Positions 1-8,067 of a DNA stretch of 46,318 nucleotides are shown here, in pieces. The stretch is from Rhodospirillaceae bacterium (GTDB taxonomy: Bacteria > Pseudomonadota > Alphaproteobacteria > TMED109). The stretch covers positions 1 to 46,318 of the forward strand of contig CACHHO010000005.1 in assembly GCA_902579545.1 (NCBI GenBank), written 5' to 3'. Every line of letters begins with the position of its first letter. Within the stretch, counting starts at the first letter, position 1. The notes under the pieces were generated by a model, which did no database searches, was not told the DNA's origin, and worked only from the letters and a program-made list of their open reading frames with translations. The translations under genes were made by a program, and so were the position numbers.

Positions 1-278
1 AGCCATATGGAATTCTTCATGGGGGAGCTTCTGTTGTTTTAGCTGAAACACTTGGAAGCTTAGCATCTAATTTATGTATTGAAAAAGATTATAACACTGT
101 AGGTCTTGATATTAATGCAAATCATATCAGAGCTGTAAAAAGTGGAATAGTATTAGGAATGACTAAACCTATTCACATAGGAAGAAGCACACATGTGTGG
201 GAAATTAAATTATATAACGATGATAAATTAACTTGTATTTCTAGATTAACCATGGCAATTTTGAAAAGTGTCAAGTAG
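1..278 (+). CDS. PaaI/YdiI-type hotdog acyl-CoA thioesterase, 3' part
   Basis: Reads in frame from base 3 to the TAG at 276-278 (91 codons); the 5' end lies outside the window. The block HGGASVVLAETLGSLAS is the hotdog central-helix signature with the Glu used by YdiI/PaaI-like thioesterases, and the later GRSTHVWEIKL strand is typical of the same family. The expected role is hydrolysis of small or aromatic acyl-CoA thioesters in the cytoplasm. The acyl-CoA ligase 130 bp downstream on the same strand would make the opposite conversion, so the pair may handle one acyl-CoA pool. The substrate cannot be read from the sequence. Confidence 0.85.
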   Translation, partial: PYGILHGGASVVLAETLGSLASNLCIEKDYNTVGLDINANHIRAVKSGIVLGMTKPIHIGRSTHVWEIKLYNDDKLTCISRLTMAILKSVK

Positions 279-300
279 TAATATTACGGAGTAGGGAGAA

Positions 301-387
301 GTGAATAGAAACAAACTCGACACTATAATACTTAATACGATGAAAAAAATTTTTGGATCAATTAAAAAATATATTAAATTAAGATAG
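301..387 (+). CDS. possible 28-aa small basic protein
   Basis: GTG-initiated ORF preceded by a purine-rich GGAGTAGGGAGAA, a plausible ribosome binding site directly before the GTG. It encodes 28 residues rich in Lys and Ile and matches no family I know. It fills the gap between the thioesterase and the ligase on the same strand. It could be a translated leader or chance. Confidence 0.25.
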   Translation: MNRNKLDTIILNTMKKIFGSIKKYIKLR

Positions 388-410
388 CAAAGTAATAAAA
401 GTGTTAATAA

Positions 411-2033
411 ATGAAATTATTTATAGAAAACAGTACTATAAGAAGCATTTTTAATAAATCAGTTAAAAAATATAAGAATAATGTTTTTCTTAGTTATGCT
501 AAACATAACTTAAATTCTTCAGCTACAAGTTACACTTATTTAGATGTTCAAAGAAAAGTTAAAGAGTATACCAATTTTTTTTTAAAAAAAAAGTTACAAG
601 AATTAGATAGAATAAGTGTAATAGTAGGAAATATTCCTGAGTTTTTTATAATTAAACTTGCATTAAACTGTAATAATTTATCATGCGTTCCTCTTAATTA
701 TGAACTTAGTAATAATGAGCTATCATATATCATCAAACACTCTAGTAGTAAACTAATTATCACTAATGATCTTTATTTGGAAAAAATTAAGACTATTATT
801 GATAGCAATAAAATAAAAATTGGCTTAGTAGTTTTAAGAAATAAAAAATTAATTTCTATTTTAGAAACTAAAAGAATTAAAAGGGATAAGTTTGTTAAAC
901 TAAAACCATCTTCTGAAGCTAGTTTAATTTATACATCAGGCACAACAGGTAAACCGAAAGGATGTATATTATCGCATTTTTATGAAATTAATGCTGGCTA
1001 TTCCTACGTTATTAAAAAAGGATTAGTGTCTATTAGAGAACAAAAAGAAAAAATTTACAATTGCTTACCAGTTCATCATGTAAATGCTGGTATATTATCA
1101 TTTTATGCGGTTTTATTAACTGGAAATTGTCAAATTCAAGCAGAGAGATTTAGTGCTTCAAGTTTTTGGAAAGAAATTAATTATAGTAAAGCCACTATTT
1201 TTCATTACTTAGGTCTTATGGCTCCTATACTATTAAAAAGAAAAAAGTCTAATTATGAAAAGATTATTAATTTAAAATGTGGAATAGGTGCTGGCATAGA
1301 GCCTAGGCTTCACCAAAAGTTTGAAAAAAGATTTAAAGTTCCCATGATAGAGCTTTGGGGCATGACGGAAATGGTTAGATGTATATTTGATAATTCTAAA
1401 AATAGAAAAATTGGAGAAAGATGCTTTGGGCGTCCTGATGAATCTTTACAAACTTTAGTTGTTGATGAGAATGGAAATAATAAATTAAATGAAAAAGGTG
1501 AATTATTAATAAGACATAATGCAATCTATCCTCAGAAAGGGTTTTTTGATGGTTATTATAAAAATAAAAGAGCTACTGAAAGTGCTTGGAGAAATAAATG
1601 GTTCCATACTGGCGATATAGTCATTAAGAATAATAAAGGCTATTTATTTTTTGTAGATAGGAAAAAAAATCTAATAAGAAGAGGAGGTGAAAACATATCT
1701 TCTGCAGAAATAGAAGCTAATTTATTAGAATTACCATTAGTTAAAAGTGCTGCTGTTTGTGGCTATCCTCATCATATTTACGAGGAAGAAGTATTTGCTA
1801 TGATAGTTTTAATAAATAAAAAAAAGAATACCTTAAAAACAGCTAAAGATATTTTAAAGTTGTTAAGTAAAAATTTAACTTATTTTAAACTTCCTGGTAT
1901 TATAAAATTTACAGAGAATATTCCTGTAACCTCTACTCAAAAAATTGTTAAAAGTAATTTATTAGAAAATATTAATATTCAAAATAAAAATAACTTTTAT
2001 GATCTAAGTAAATTTAAAAAGAATTTTAAATAA
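411..2033 (+). CDS. AMP-forming acyl-CoA ligase (ANL superfamily)
   Basis: 540 aa, normal ANL length. The P-loop motif YTSGTTGKPKG lies near residues 174-184, ELWGMTEM is the A5 motif, GDIV and the later DRKKNLIRRGGENIS are the hinge/A8 region, and TQKIVK near residue 512 supplies the C-terminal catalytic Lys. The GENIS variant and overall pattern resemble the CaiC/fadD3-like carboxylate-CoA ligases. It should activate a carboxylic acid to its CoA thioester via an acyl-adenylate in the cytoplasm. It ends one base before the convergent hydratase gene. No Shine-Dalgarno is evident. The exact substrate is unknown. Confidence 0.88.
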   Translation: MKLFIENSTIRSIFNKSVKKYKNNVFLSYAKHNLNSSATSYTYLDVQRKVKEYTNFFLKKKLQELDRISVIVGNIPEFFIIKLALNCNNLSCVPLNYELSNNELSYIIKHSSSKLIITNDLYLEKIKTIIDSNKIKIGLVVLRNKKLISILETKRIKRDKFVKLKPSSEASLIYTSGTTGKPKGCILSHFYEINAGYSYVIKKGLVSIREQKEKIYNCLPVHHVNAGILSFYAVLLTGNCQIQAERFSASSFWKEINYSKATIFHYLGLMAPILLKRKKSNYEKIINLKCGIGAGIEPRLHQKFEKRFKVPMIELWGMTEMVRCIFDNSKNRKIGERCFGRPDESLQTLVVDENGNNKLNEKGELLIRHNAIYPQKGFFDGYYKNKRATESAWRNKWFHTGDIVIKNNKGYLFFVDRKKNLIRRGGENISSAEIEANLLELPLVKSAAVCGYPHHIYEEEVFAMIVLINKKKNTLKTAKDILKLLSKNLTYFKLPGIIKFTENIPVTSTQKIVKSNLLENINIQNKNNFYDLSKFKKNFK

Positions 2034-2034
2034 A

Positions 2035-2907
2035 TTATTTAGTATTAACTCTTATAATAGTGTCATCAAAACCTGAAAATTTATAAGAATAAGAAGTGTT
2101 TTTGCTTAAAGGATATAACTTGCCTACAGAACCTAAGCTTATTCTATCTCCTTTTTTTAGCTTAATGCCACGCTTATTAAAGTCTTTAATGAGCCAAAAA
2201 ACTACATTAATAGGATTTCCCATAAGATTGCTTGTCATAGCTTCTTGAATAATTCCCTCTTTTTGACTAGAAAAAATAGTTTTAATATTAGCTAGTTTTA
2301 TTAAAAATTCTCTAGAGCTTTTTATTTCAATCCCCTTTCCCATTATCATTTTAGTAGCTAACATATTGGCAGCTACCAGCATATTTCCTGTTACATTGGT
2401 TTCTTTTTTAAAAGGCAAAGAAGGAAGCTCTAAAAAAGGATGAATGCTTATTAAGTTATCTAAAATTTCTAATTCAGATTTAGCATTCATAATATTTGAG
2501 CTTTTTACTATAACTAGTAAATCAGGCTCAATAAATGTTCTATATGCAAAATCATGCTCTATAGTACTATTATCATCTATAAACATATGTTCATATAAAA
2601 TGCCTGTAGCAGGAGCTTTTATTTTAAATCTTTTTTGCAGTTGCTTACCAGTAAAGCCAACCTTATATCCAACTGGGTCATTATACTTTTTTTTAATTAA
2701 ATAATTTAATTTTTCTTGTCCGCAATAAGCTTCTTCCAAAGTTAAATTGTCATTTAGCTTACTTATATAACTTTCACTATTATTTTCAAATATCTCCTTA
2801 GCTACGTCCATACTAATACAGTCGTGAGAGATTATATTTTTTAATGATAATATATAAAATAAAAAGCTTATGAATAAATTTAAGTATGTATTAGCTTTGA
2901 AAAACAA
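2035..2907 (-). CDS. 2-keto-4-pentenoate hydratase-like protein with N-terminal signal/anchor
   Basis: 290 aa. Residues about 60-285 match the MhpD/HpaG hydratase branch of the fumarylacetoacetate hydrolase superfamily: VGYKVGFTGKQLQKRF, APATGILYE, the acidic IEPDL and the SNLMGNPINVVFWL segment. These enzymes normally hydrate 2-hydroxypenta-dienoates in aromatic meta-cleavage and are cytoplasmic. Here the first about 28 residues are hydrophobic and look like a signal peptide or membrane anchor, which is unusual. It lies 12 bp downstream of the exported cyclophilin gene and is probably co-transcribed with it. A second hydratase is at 10874-11653 without such a leader. Confidence 0.75.
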   Translation of the reverse strand: MFFKANTYLNLFISFLFYILSLKNIISHDCISMDVAKEIFENNSESYISKLNDNLTLEEAYCGQEKLNYLIKKKYNDPVGYKVGFTGKQLQKRFKIKAPATGILYEHMFIDDNSTIEHDFAYRTFIEPDLLVIVKSSNIMNAKSELEILDNLISIHPFLELPSLPFKKETNVTGNMLVAANMLATKMIMGKGIEIKSSREFLIKLANIKTIFSSQKEGIIQEAMTSNLMGNPINVVFWLIKDFNKRGIKLKKGDRISLGSVGKLYPLSKNTSYSYKFSGFDDTIIRVNTK

Positions 2908-2919
2908 TAAGTAATACCT

Positions 2920-3477
2920 TTATTTTTTTGTTTTTTTATTATTTTTTACTTTTTTTTTAGTTAATTTCATACTAATTATTTTGTCAGGGTCATTTACTTC
3001 TCCATTAGCACCCTCGCCTTTTTTTATTTTATCTACATGTTCCATTCCTTCAACTACTTGTCCCCAAATAGTATATTGTCCATCTAACCAAGAAGCATCA
3101 GTAAAACAAATAAAAAACTGACTATCAGCACTATTTGGATCTTGAGCTCTAGCCATAGAAACCGTTCCTCTAACATGTTTTTCTGAAGAAAATTCGGCAT
3201 TAATATTTTGACCTGATCCGCCAGTACCATTTCCTAAAGGATCGCCTCCTTGTGCCATAAAATCTGGAATAACTCTGTGAAAATTAAGTCCATCGTAAAA
3301 GCCTTCTTTTACTAACTGTGATATTCTTTTTACATGATTTGGAGCTAAGTCTGATCTGAGCTTAATTAAAACATTACCAGTTTTGAGTTTCATGTTTATA
3401 TAATCATTTGCAGACATTGGCCCAACATATATTAAAAAAGTAAAAAGTAAAACTAAAATATTTTTAAATTTAAACAT
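2920..3477 (-). CDS. exported cyclophilin-type peptidyl-prolyl cis-trans isomerase
   Basis: 185 aa with a signal peptide (hydrophobic residues 5-19, cut near SAN). The cyclophilin core is clear: NFHRVIPDFMAQGGDP at about 66-80 holds the catalytic His-Arg and Phe, followed by SQFFICF and WLDGQYTIWGQV. It should isomerise Xaa-Pro bonds of periplasmic proteins. The C-terminus is an unusual Lys/Asn-rich tail of about 18 residues, possibly nucleic-acid or membrane-surface binding, or simply low complexity. First gene of a probable two-gene unit with the downstream hydratase. Confidence 0.93.
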   Translation of the reverse strand: MFKFKNILVLLFTFLIYVGPMSANDYINMKLKTGNVLIKLRSDLAPNHVKRISQLVKEGFYDGLNFHRVIPDFMAQGGDPLGNGTGGSGQNINAEFSSEKHVRGTVSMARAQDPNSADSQFFICFTDASWLDGQYTIWGQVVEGMEHVDKIKKGEGANGEVNDPDKIISMKLTKKKVKNNKKTKK

Positions 3478-3526
3478 ATGCTCAATTTACATAAAAAACT
3501 AATAATGTATACTTAATATTTATATT

Positions 3527-3748
3527 ATGTCTAATTCAAATTTCTATACAAAGTTAAATAAATTAAGAGCTAAAATAAAAGAAAAAAGAAAACAAGATTT
3601 ATATGACATGATTAATGATGAAAAAAATCAATTGGAAGACAAAATTGCTTTAATAAAAATGTCTTTTAAAGAGTTAGATGAAAGAGATATGGTAAATAGT
3701 TTTAAAGAATTTATTAAAGGAGATAAAAAAAATGAAACTAAAGAATAA
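3527..3748 (+). CDS. small charged helical protein, unknown
   Basis: 73 aa, almost entirely Lys/Glu/Asp/Leu-rich and predicted helical or coiled-coil; no signal peptide. Its last 17 bases overlap the start of the SDR gene, which implies translational coupling. I do not recognise the family; it may be an accessory subunit or a small regulator of the SDR. A weak TAATAT lies just upstream of the start. Confidence 0.65.
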   Translation: MSNSNFYTKLNKLRAKIKEKRKQDLYDMINDEKNQLEDKIALIKMSFKELDERDMVNSFKEFIKGDKKNETKE

Positions 3749-4439
3749 GAAGATAGTAGTATTTGGTGGAACTTCAGGGATAGGTTTAGAGACTATTAAA
3801 CTGTTAATGCAAAATGGTGCATCAAAAATTTATGCCATAAGTAGAAACCCTAAAAAAGTTAAAATCAGAAAAAAACAATTAATCTTAGAAAAAGCTGATG
3901 TATTAGATGAAATTTCTTTAAAAGCTCTTTTTAAAAAAATTGGTAAGTACGATGTATTAATAAGTACAGCTACTGGAGGAGAAAGAGCAATTGGTCCATT
4001 TTTAACGATGAATATGCAAGGTTATAAAAATTCCTTTGATAAACTTTGGGGGTATGCAAATGTAGTAAGGTACGGGGTTAAAAATTTAAATAAAAATGGA
4101 AATGTTGTTTTAGTAAGTGGATCGCCTGCAAGAAAGCCAAAACCTGGTTTTGTAGCAATTTCATCAGCAGGAGGCGCAGTAGAGGCATTTGCAAGAGCTA
4201 TTACTCATGAGTTAGCTCCAATTAGAATAAATCTTATATCACCAGGAGTAATTGACACTCCAATGAGTCCTTTAAAAGGAAAAGCCAGAAAAGATTTTTA
4301 TAAAAATTCTACAAAAGATAATATAATTAAAAGAGCAGGTACTGCTAATGAAGTGGCAAAAGCAATAATCTTTGCCATTGAAAATGAATTTATTACTGGA
4401 ACAACTATAGATATAGATGGTGGCTGGATATTATCTTAA
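3732..4439 (+). CDS. SDR-family protein with altered active site
   Basis: 235 aa Rossmann-fold short-chain dehydrogenase. The cofactor loop GGTSGIGLE is at residues 12-20, VDTP-like PGVIDTPM closes the substrate side, and the C-terminal IDGGWIL is typical. The canonical catalytic YxxxK is absent: the aligned stretch reads AISSAGGAVEAFARAITHEL, so both Tyr and Lys are missing. A known branch of SDRs has this arrangement, so it may still bind NAD(P) but use different chemistry, or act non-catalytically. Overlaps the preceding small ORF. Confidence 0.85.
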   Translation: MKLKNKKIVVFGGTSGIGLETIKLLMQNGASKIYAISRNPKKVKIRKKQLILEKADVLDEISLKALFKKIGKYDVLISTATGGERAIGPFLTMNMQGYKNSFDKLWGYANVVRYGVKNLNKNGNVVLVSGSPARKPKPGFVAISSAGGAVEAFARAITHELAPIRINLISPGVIDTPMSPLKGKARKDFYKNSTKDNIIKRAGTANEVAKAIIFAIENEFITGTTIDIDGGWILS

Positions 4440-4440
4440 G

Positions 4441-4692
4441 TCATATAAAAGGAATAAGGTTTTTAAATATTCCAATAAATGGCGCTAAAACTCCCTGTAA
4501 ATAGCTTATAATGCTTAATATTTTTGGAAAAAAACGAATAATTAAAAATAATGCAATTATAAAAAAAACTAAAAGATAAATTTTAGGTATAAAATACCAT
4601 TTAATTTTTTCATTTTTATTTTTAGTAAATAATTCTAAAATCAACCATATAAAAAATAAAAAAATAATACAAAATAATAAAAGTCTGATCAT
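4441..4692 (-). CDS. small membrane protein
   Basis: 83 aa with hydrophobic segments at about 2-20, 31-50 and 56-80 separated by a Lys/Asn-rich loop. Its ATG overlaps the cutA stop by 4 bp (ATGA type), so it is translated with cutA. Function unknown. The stop lies one base from the convergent SDR stop. Confidence 0.6.
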   Translation of the reverse strand: MIRLLLFCIIFLFFIWLILELFTKNKNEKIKWYFIPKIYLLVFFIIALFLIIRFFPKILSIISYLQGVLAPFIGIFKNLIPFI

Positions 4693-5009
4693 AGCTTTTC
4701 CTTTTTGACATTGTTATTTAGCCAATTTAAATAATCTTTGCTAACATTAGATGGTCTAATAGTAATAATTTCTGGAATATCATAATCATGAATGCTTTTA
4801 ATAGTTTTATATACAAGTTTCTCATTATATGAGTTAGTTTTAATTAACAAAATATATTCTTTACTGTTAACTAGTTTTTTTTTCCATTCATAGTATGAAT
4901 TAACTTCACTTATAACATTAATACAAGCTATATATTTTCTGTTAAATAATGTTCTTATAATTTTATTTTTTATTTTAGTTTTATTTACTGTAGTTTTTAT
5001 AATAATCAT
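4689..5009 (-). CDS. cutA: CutA1 divalent-ion tolerance protein
   Basis: 106 aa, the usual CutA size. CINVISEVNSYYEWKKKLVN and the downstream HDYDIPEIITI are CutA hallmarks (trimeric ferredoxin-like fold). CutA has been linked to copper tolerance in E. coli, although its biochemical role is still unclear. It is followed with a 4-bp overlap by a small membrane protein gene. The usual ALPI/GS segment is changed to RPSNVSKDYLNWL, still ending in the expected Trp-Leu. Confidence 0.88.
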   Translation of the reverse strand: MIIIKTTVNKTKIKNKIIRTLFNRKYIACINVISEVNSYYEWKKKLVNSKEYILLIKTNSYNEKLVYKTIKSIHDYDIPEIITIRPSNVSKDYLNWLNNNVKKEKL

Positions 5010-5056
5010 ATAATTTTTATTTTATAAATAATAATATATACTAAATATATAAAATT

Positions 5057-5509
5057 ATGCTTCATATATTAAAATATTACTTTATTTTATTATTTTTTAT
5101 AATATCAAATAATTCTTTCTGTAATAACTTTGATATGGAAGTTTATATGCACGTAACTGATCAAAGAACAATTAAATTCCCAGATGGTAATCAATACGTT
5201 CAATTAGAAGGGTCTGCCAACTGGAAGGATAGTCTAGGTGATTATGGTATTATAAATTGTCTAGCAACAATTACTACTATTGAAAGTAAAGAATCTGCAG
5301 TTCTTCATGCTTTTTGTGAAGCAAAAAATCAAAAAAACGATAAATTTTGGTTAGAACTTAATAGAACTTCTGATATGGAAGTAGGTATAGGGGTAGCAAC
5401 GTATGTTTTTGGAGAAGGAAAATATAAAAAATATAAGGGTATTAAGTGTCCCTATGCAGTTAATTATTTTGAAGATAGAATGTTTTATAAACAAAAATGT
5501 AAGTTATGA
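5057..5509 (+). CDS. exported small WxD-GYG family protein
   Basis: 150 aa with a signal peptide (residues 1-22, cut near FC/NN). Carries the window's family motifs: ANWKDSLGDYG at about 53-63, a Cys at about 66, AFCEAKNQ, a G-x-G strand at about 113, then YKGIKCPYAVNY and a C-terminal QKCKL. Four Cys could pair as two disulfides outside the cytoplasm. I infer a small beta-barrel. Its stop overlaps the start of the crotonase gene (ATGA), so the two are translated together, an important hint that this family may travel with lipid or acid metabolism genes. No Shine-Dalgarno. Confidence 0.8.
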   Translation: MLHILKYYFILLFFIISNNSFCNNFDMEVYMHVTDQRTIKFPDGNQYVQLEGSANWKDSLGDYGIINCLATITTIESKESAVLHAFCEAKNQKNDKFWLELNRTSDMEVGIGVATYVFGEGKYKKYKGIKCPYAVNYFEDRMFYKQKCKL

Positions 5510-6336
5510 AAGAGATTTCAGAAAATATAATAAAACCATTATCAGATGCAGATCATAAGTATGGGCGTATTAATAGAAAATTAATACAAAACATTTTTTT
5601 TATAGACATAGATAGACCAAAAAAAATGAATGGTTTTACTCCTTTCATGTTTAATGAAATGGCAAAAACTTTTACTGAATTTGAGAATGAAAACAATGCT
5701 TTGTGCGCAATAGTTTTCACCAGTGGAGAGCATTTTTGTGCTGGTATGGATTTAAATCAAATGGCACCTATGTTGATAAATGGCGATCACAGCTATATAA
5801 AAAATAAAAATTATATAGATCCATTAGGTTTAAATAAACCAATTAGAAGCAAACCTGTAATAGCAGCTGTAAAAGGATATACATTCACTTATGGATTAGA
5901 ATTAATGCTAGCTTGTGATATAGTTTTGGCAGAAGACAATACTAAATTTGCTATGTTAGAAGTTAAAAGAGGCTTGCTCATGACTGGAGGAGCTACACTG
6001 CGATTTGTACAACGAGCAGGATGGGGAAATGCTATGAAATACTTACTAACAGGATTAGAGTTTAATAGTAAAGAAGCTTATAGAATGCATTTAGTTCAGG
6101 AAATCGTTAATAAAAATAAATTATTTATTAGGGCAATAGAGCTAGCTAAATTAATATGTAATGCTTCTCCACTCGCCGTAAAAGAGGTAATAAAAAATTC
6201 TAGATTAGCTCAAGATAGTCATAAAAAAGCAATAAGTGAATTTAATTCTATACAGAATAAATTAATTAAAAGTAGAGATTTTAAAGAAGGTTTAAAATCT
6301 TTTATAGAAAAAAGAGAGCCAAACTTTAAGAAGTAA
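5506..6336 (+). CDS. enoyl-CoA hydratase/isomerase (crotonase) family
   Basis: 276 aa. Crotonase landmarks: FTSGEHFCAGMDLNQM forms the oxyanion region, VKGYTFTYGLELMLACD carries the first catalytic Glu, and AMLEVKRGLLMTGGATLRF the second. It has an N-terminal extension of about 25 residues before the first strand. Likely reaction: hydration or isomerisation of an enoyl-CoA in the cytoplasm. Translationally coupled to the exported small protein upstream (4-bp overlap). A long imperfect inverted repeat at about 6350-6438 follows and may terminate transcription. Confidence 0.88.
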   Translation: MKEISENIIKPLSDADHKYGRINRKLIQNIFFIDIDRPKKMNGFTPFMFNEMAKTFTEFENENNALCAIVFTSGEHFCAGMDLNQMAPMLINGDHSYIKNKNYIDPLGLNKPIRSKPVIAAVKGYTFTYGLELMLACDIVLAEDNTKFAMLEVKRGLLMTGGATLRFVQRAGWGNAMKYLLTGLEFNSKEAYRMHLVQEIVNKNKLFIRAIELAKLICNASPLAVKEVIKNSRLAQDSHKKAISEFNSIQNKLIKSRDFKEGLKSFIEKREPNFKK

Positions 6337-6349
6337 TTTAAACTTTACT

Positions 6350-6438
6350 CCTCTACTTAGTCTAGGAAATATTTGCTTTTAAGGTGTGCTTTAAATTATT
6401 CCGCCTAGTTTCCTAATAACTTTAGTAGATAGAGGTTG
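6350..6438 (+). terminator. imperfect inverted repeat after the crotonase gene
   Basis: CTCCTCTACTTAG near 6350 can pair with AGTAGATAGAGG near 6427, and the inner CTAGGAAA with TTTCCTA. The hairpin is long and imperfect with no clear T-run, so it is a possible terminator or repeat remnant only. Confidence 0.35.
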
Positions 6439-6517
6439 TAACTATTTATTAGTTTCTTCAAAATTTTTTTTATTCTGTTTTTCTATATTTTTTTTACTTT
6501 TATAATATATTATTAAT

Positions 6518-6964
6518 ATGTATTTTAAAAAATATCTTATTTTAATTGCTTTAATAGTTCACTTTTTAAATGTATCTGTAGCCAAAACTTGGGAAAGAAC
6601 TGATATGGGATATGCAAATACGGAGGTTTTTAAAACTACAACTGAGTACCAATATGTTTTTTATAATAGTAAAAGTTTTTGGAATGATAATTTAGGCAAT
6701 TATGGAAAGAATAAATGCAAAGGCTTGGCTAAAATAAACAAGAATAATTTTTTTGATGGAGGAGAAGTATTTTGTGAGTCTATTGATCAAAATAATAATA
6801 AATTTATAATTTTGCTTTCTAGAGATAAGGGAGACTTTGACTCAGGGATCGGTTTTTTTGAATTTATCGACGGAAGTGGTCCATGGAAAAGATTAATTGG
6901 TAAAAAATGCAAGTATGCAATCCAGTATATTGATGACGGATTTATGAGAATTGATAAGTGTTAA
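6518..6964 (+). CDS. exported small WxD-GYG family protein
   Basis: 148 aa; signal peptide 1-22 ending VAKT. Motifs: KSFWNDNLGNYGKNKCKG at about 52-69, EVFCESIDQNNNKF, SGPWKRLIGKKCKYAIQY at about 120-137, and terminal DKC. This is a full-length member of the family that fills the window. It stands alone, 90 bp upstream of the tRNA-Ser gene and in the same direction. No Shine-Dalgarno; a TATATT hexamer ends 6 nt before the ATG, although a good -35 is not seen. Confidence 0.8.
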   Translation: MYFKKYLILIALIVHFLNVSVAKTWERTDMGYANTEVFKTTTEYQYVFYNSKSFWNDNLGNYGKNKCKGLAKINKNNFFDGGEVFCESIDQNNNKFIILLSRDKGDFDSGIGFFEFIDGSGPWKRLIGKKCKYAIQYIDDGFMRIDKC

Positions 6965-7054
6965 TGCTAATATATGATGTAAAAGTATAAGTTTTAGTAG
7001 AATTTTTTATTTATAAGTTTATAAGTAAAGTAATTAATATTTTAAATATTAAAA

Positions 7055-7144
7055 GGTGAGGTGGCTGAGTGGTCGAAAGCTCCGGTCTTGAAAACCGGCG
7101 AACGTGCAAGCGTTCCGTGGGTTCGAATCCCACCCTCACCGCCA
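7055..7144 (+). tRNA. tRNA-Ser: tRNA-Ser (anticodon UGA)
   Basis: Complete class-II tRNA: acceptor GGTGAGG pairs with CCTCACC, discriminator G at 7141 and encoded CCA at 7142-7144. The anticodon stem CCGGT/ACCGG closes loop CTTGAAA with anticodon TGA at 7089-7091. Long variable arm GAACG-TGCAAG-CGTTC and an intact T-arm GTGGGTTCGAATCCCAC. It reads UCN serine codons. This is the only intact tRNA here and is the parent of all the fragments listed below; an integrase remnant starts 68 bp past its 3' end, as expected for an integration target. Confidence 0.97.
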
Positions 7145-7156
7145 TTCTTCATATGA

Positions 7157-7345
7157 CTTCCTAGACATTGAATAACTTGTTTAGACCAATTTAGGACCAG
7201 AGAGGTATTTGATGGCAGCTTTAGATAAACGTTCCAATGGACGTTGAAGAGTTCGTATCGGAAATAGAAGAGCCCCTACTCTTTCTAAAACCTTCACACG
7301 CAAAGAGCTGATGCAATGAAATGGGCTTCAGGACTTCACTTCTCT
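7157..7345 (+). pseudogene. tyrosine recombinase (phage-type integrase) N-terminal remnant, repeat family B
   Basis: ATG at 7212 opens MAALDKRSNGR, then TGA, then RVRIGNRRAPTLSKTFTR; a shift of one frame continues RADAMKWASGLH. This matches the N-terminal arm-binding region of tyrosine integrases (pattern KRSNGKW-RVRI...TLSKTFxxKxDAxKWA). The TGA at 7245-7247 occupies a Trp position: the related remnant at 25523-25612 has TGG there. One stop and one frameshift show it is dead, and no catalytic domain follows. It lies just downstream of the tRNA-Ser in the same direction, the usual position for an element that used this tRNA as attB. The leader ACCAATTTAGGACC recurs elsewhere. Confidence 0.7.
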
Positions 7346-7478
7346 TTATTGATGAGCTCTAGTTTTGTTTCACGCATTTTCTAGAGCTAAAGTAATATAA
7401 AAAATTTCATAATTATTTTTTATAGCATTCTAAATTAATGGTGGAATGCATAAGAGATTTACTATGCACTAAGTAAAA

Positions 7479-7916
7479 TTATTTTTTTAAATTAAATGTT
7501 CCTTGCCCTTCCCCAAATCCAGATTTATCAATCCATGTCATTTTTCCGGAAACACCTTCAAATCTACCTGTTCCATTTATAGCCTCTCCTTTGCATTTAG
7601 TAGGAACACTGCTACCATCACAAGCCCAAGTTAACACCCAAAAGTCTTCAGAATTCGCATCCTTCATTTTACATGCACCATTTCCACCAACTCCCATAGT
7701 AAAAATTCCAGTACATATATCGTTAGTAACTATCTCTTCACCACCTTCTAGTTTCATGACATTTGTCCCTACAAAGGCTCCGCTCATTTGAACAAAATCA
7801 CCATTTGCAACTACAGTTTGCTTTGTCCAGTCGCCTCCATATTTCATTGTCATATTGTCTGCAAATACAACTTTAGTTAATAAAAAAATAATAGATATTA
7901 ATTGAATAAATTTCAT
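7479..7916 (-). CDS. exported AOC-like barrel protein
   Basis: 145 aa from the ATG at 7916, chosen because AAGGAG sits about 7 nt upstream; a longer reading would run back through the tRNA relic. Signal peptide 1-19 (cut near VFA). Mature part: GTNVMKLEGG, DICTGIFTMG, WVLTWACDG, then INGTGRFEGVSGKMTW. The GTGRFEG-x-x-G turn is typical of allene-oxide-cyclase/dirigent-like beta-barrels. Function unknown; probably binds or acts on a small hydrophobic ligand. It is more conserved-looking than the WxD-GYG family but shares the GTG-x-(Y/F/W) signature. Confidence 0.78.
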   Translation of the reverse strand: MKFIQLISIIFLLTKVVFADNMTMKYGGDWTKQTVVANGDFVQMSGAFVGTNVMKLEGGEEIVTNDICTGIFTMGVGGNGACKMKDANSEDFWVLTWACDGSSVPTKCKGEAINGTGRFEGVSGKMTWIDKSGFGEGQGTFNLKK

Positions 7917-8003
7917 ATATATGCTCCTTAAGATAATATATATATAGCATGAAGAATTTTTAAAAATATAGAAAGTAAAGTTACACTTATATATAGAGAT
8001 TAA

Positions 8004-8052
8004 GAAGTCAGTGAAGTCAGCTGAGAGGTCGAAAGCTCCGGTCTTGAAAACT
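8004..8052 (+). pseudogene. tRNA-Ser relic, 5' half only
   Basis: AGTCAGTGAAGTCAGCTGAG followed by GGTCGAAAGCTCCGG and TCTTGAAAAC copies the D-arm and anticodon arm of the intact tRNA, with the acceptor strand changed to GTGAAGTCAG. Identity stops right after the anticodon loop, and the 3' end of a minus-strand gene begins 16 bp later. Confidence 0.85.
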
Positions 8053-8067
8053 GATAAATAAAACACT

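Noticed and set aside
7212-7345. TGA read as Trp, suggesting a recoded genetic code
   Set aside because: The TGA falls at a Trp position of the integrase remnant, but the remnant also has a frameshift, the related copy at 25523 uses TGG, and intact genes use TGA as stop (for example 5507-5509). It is ordinary decay.
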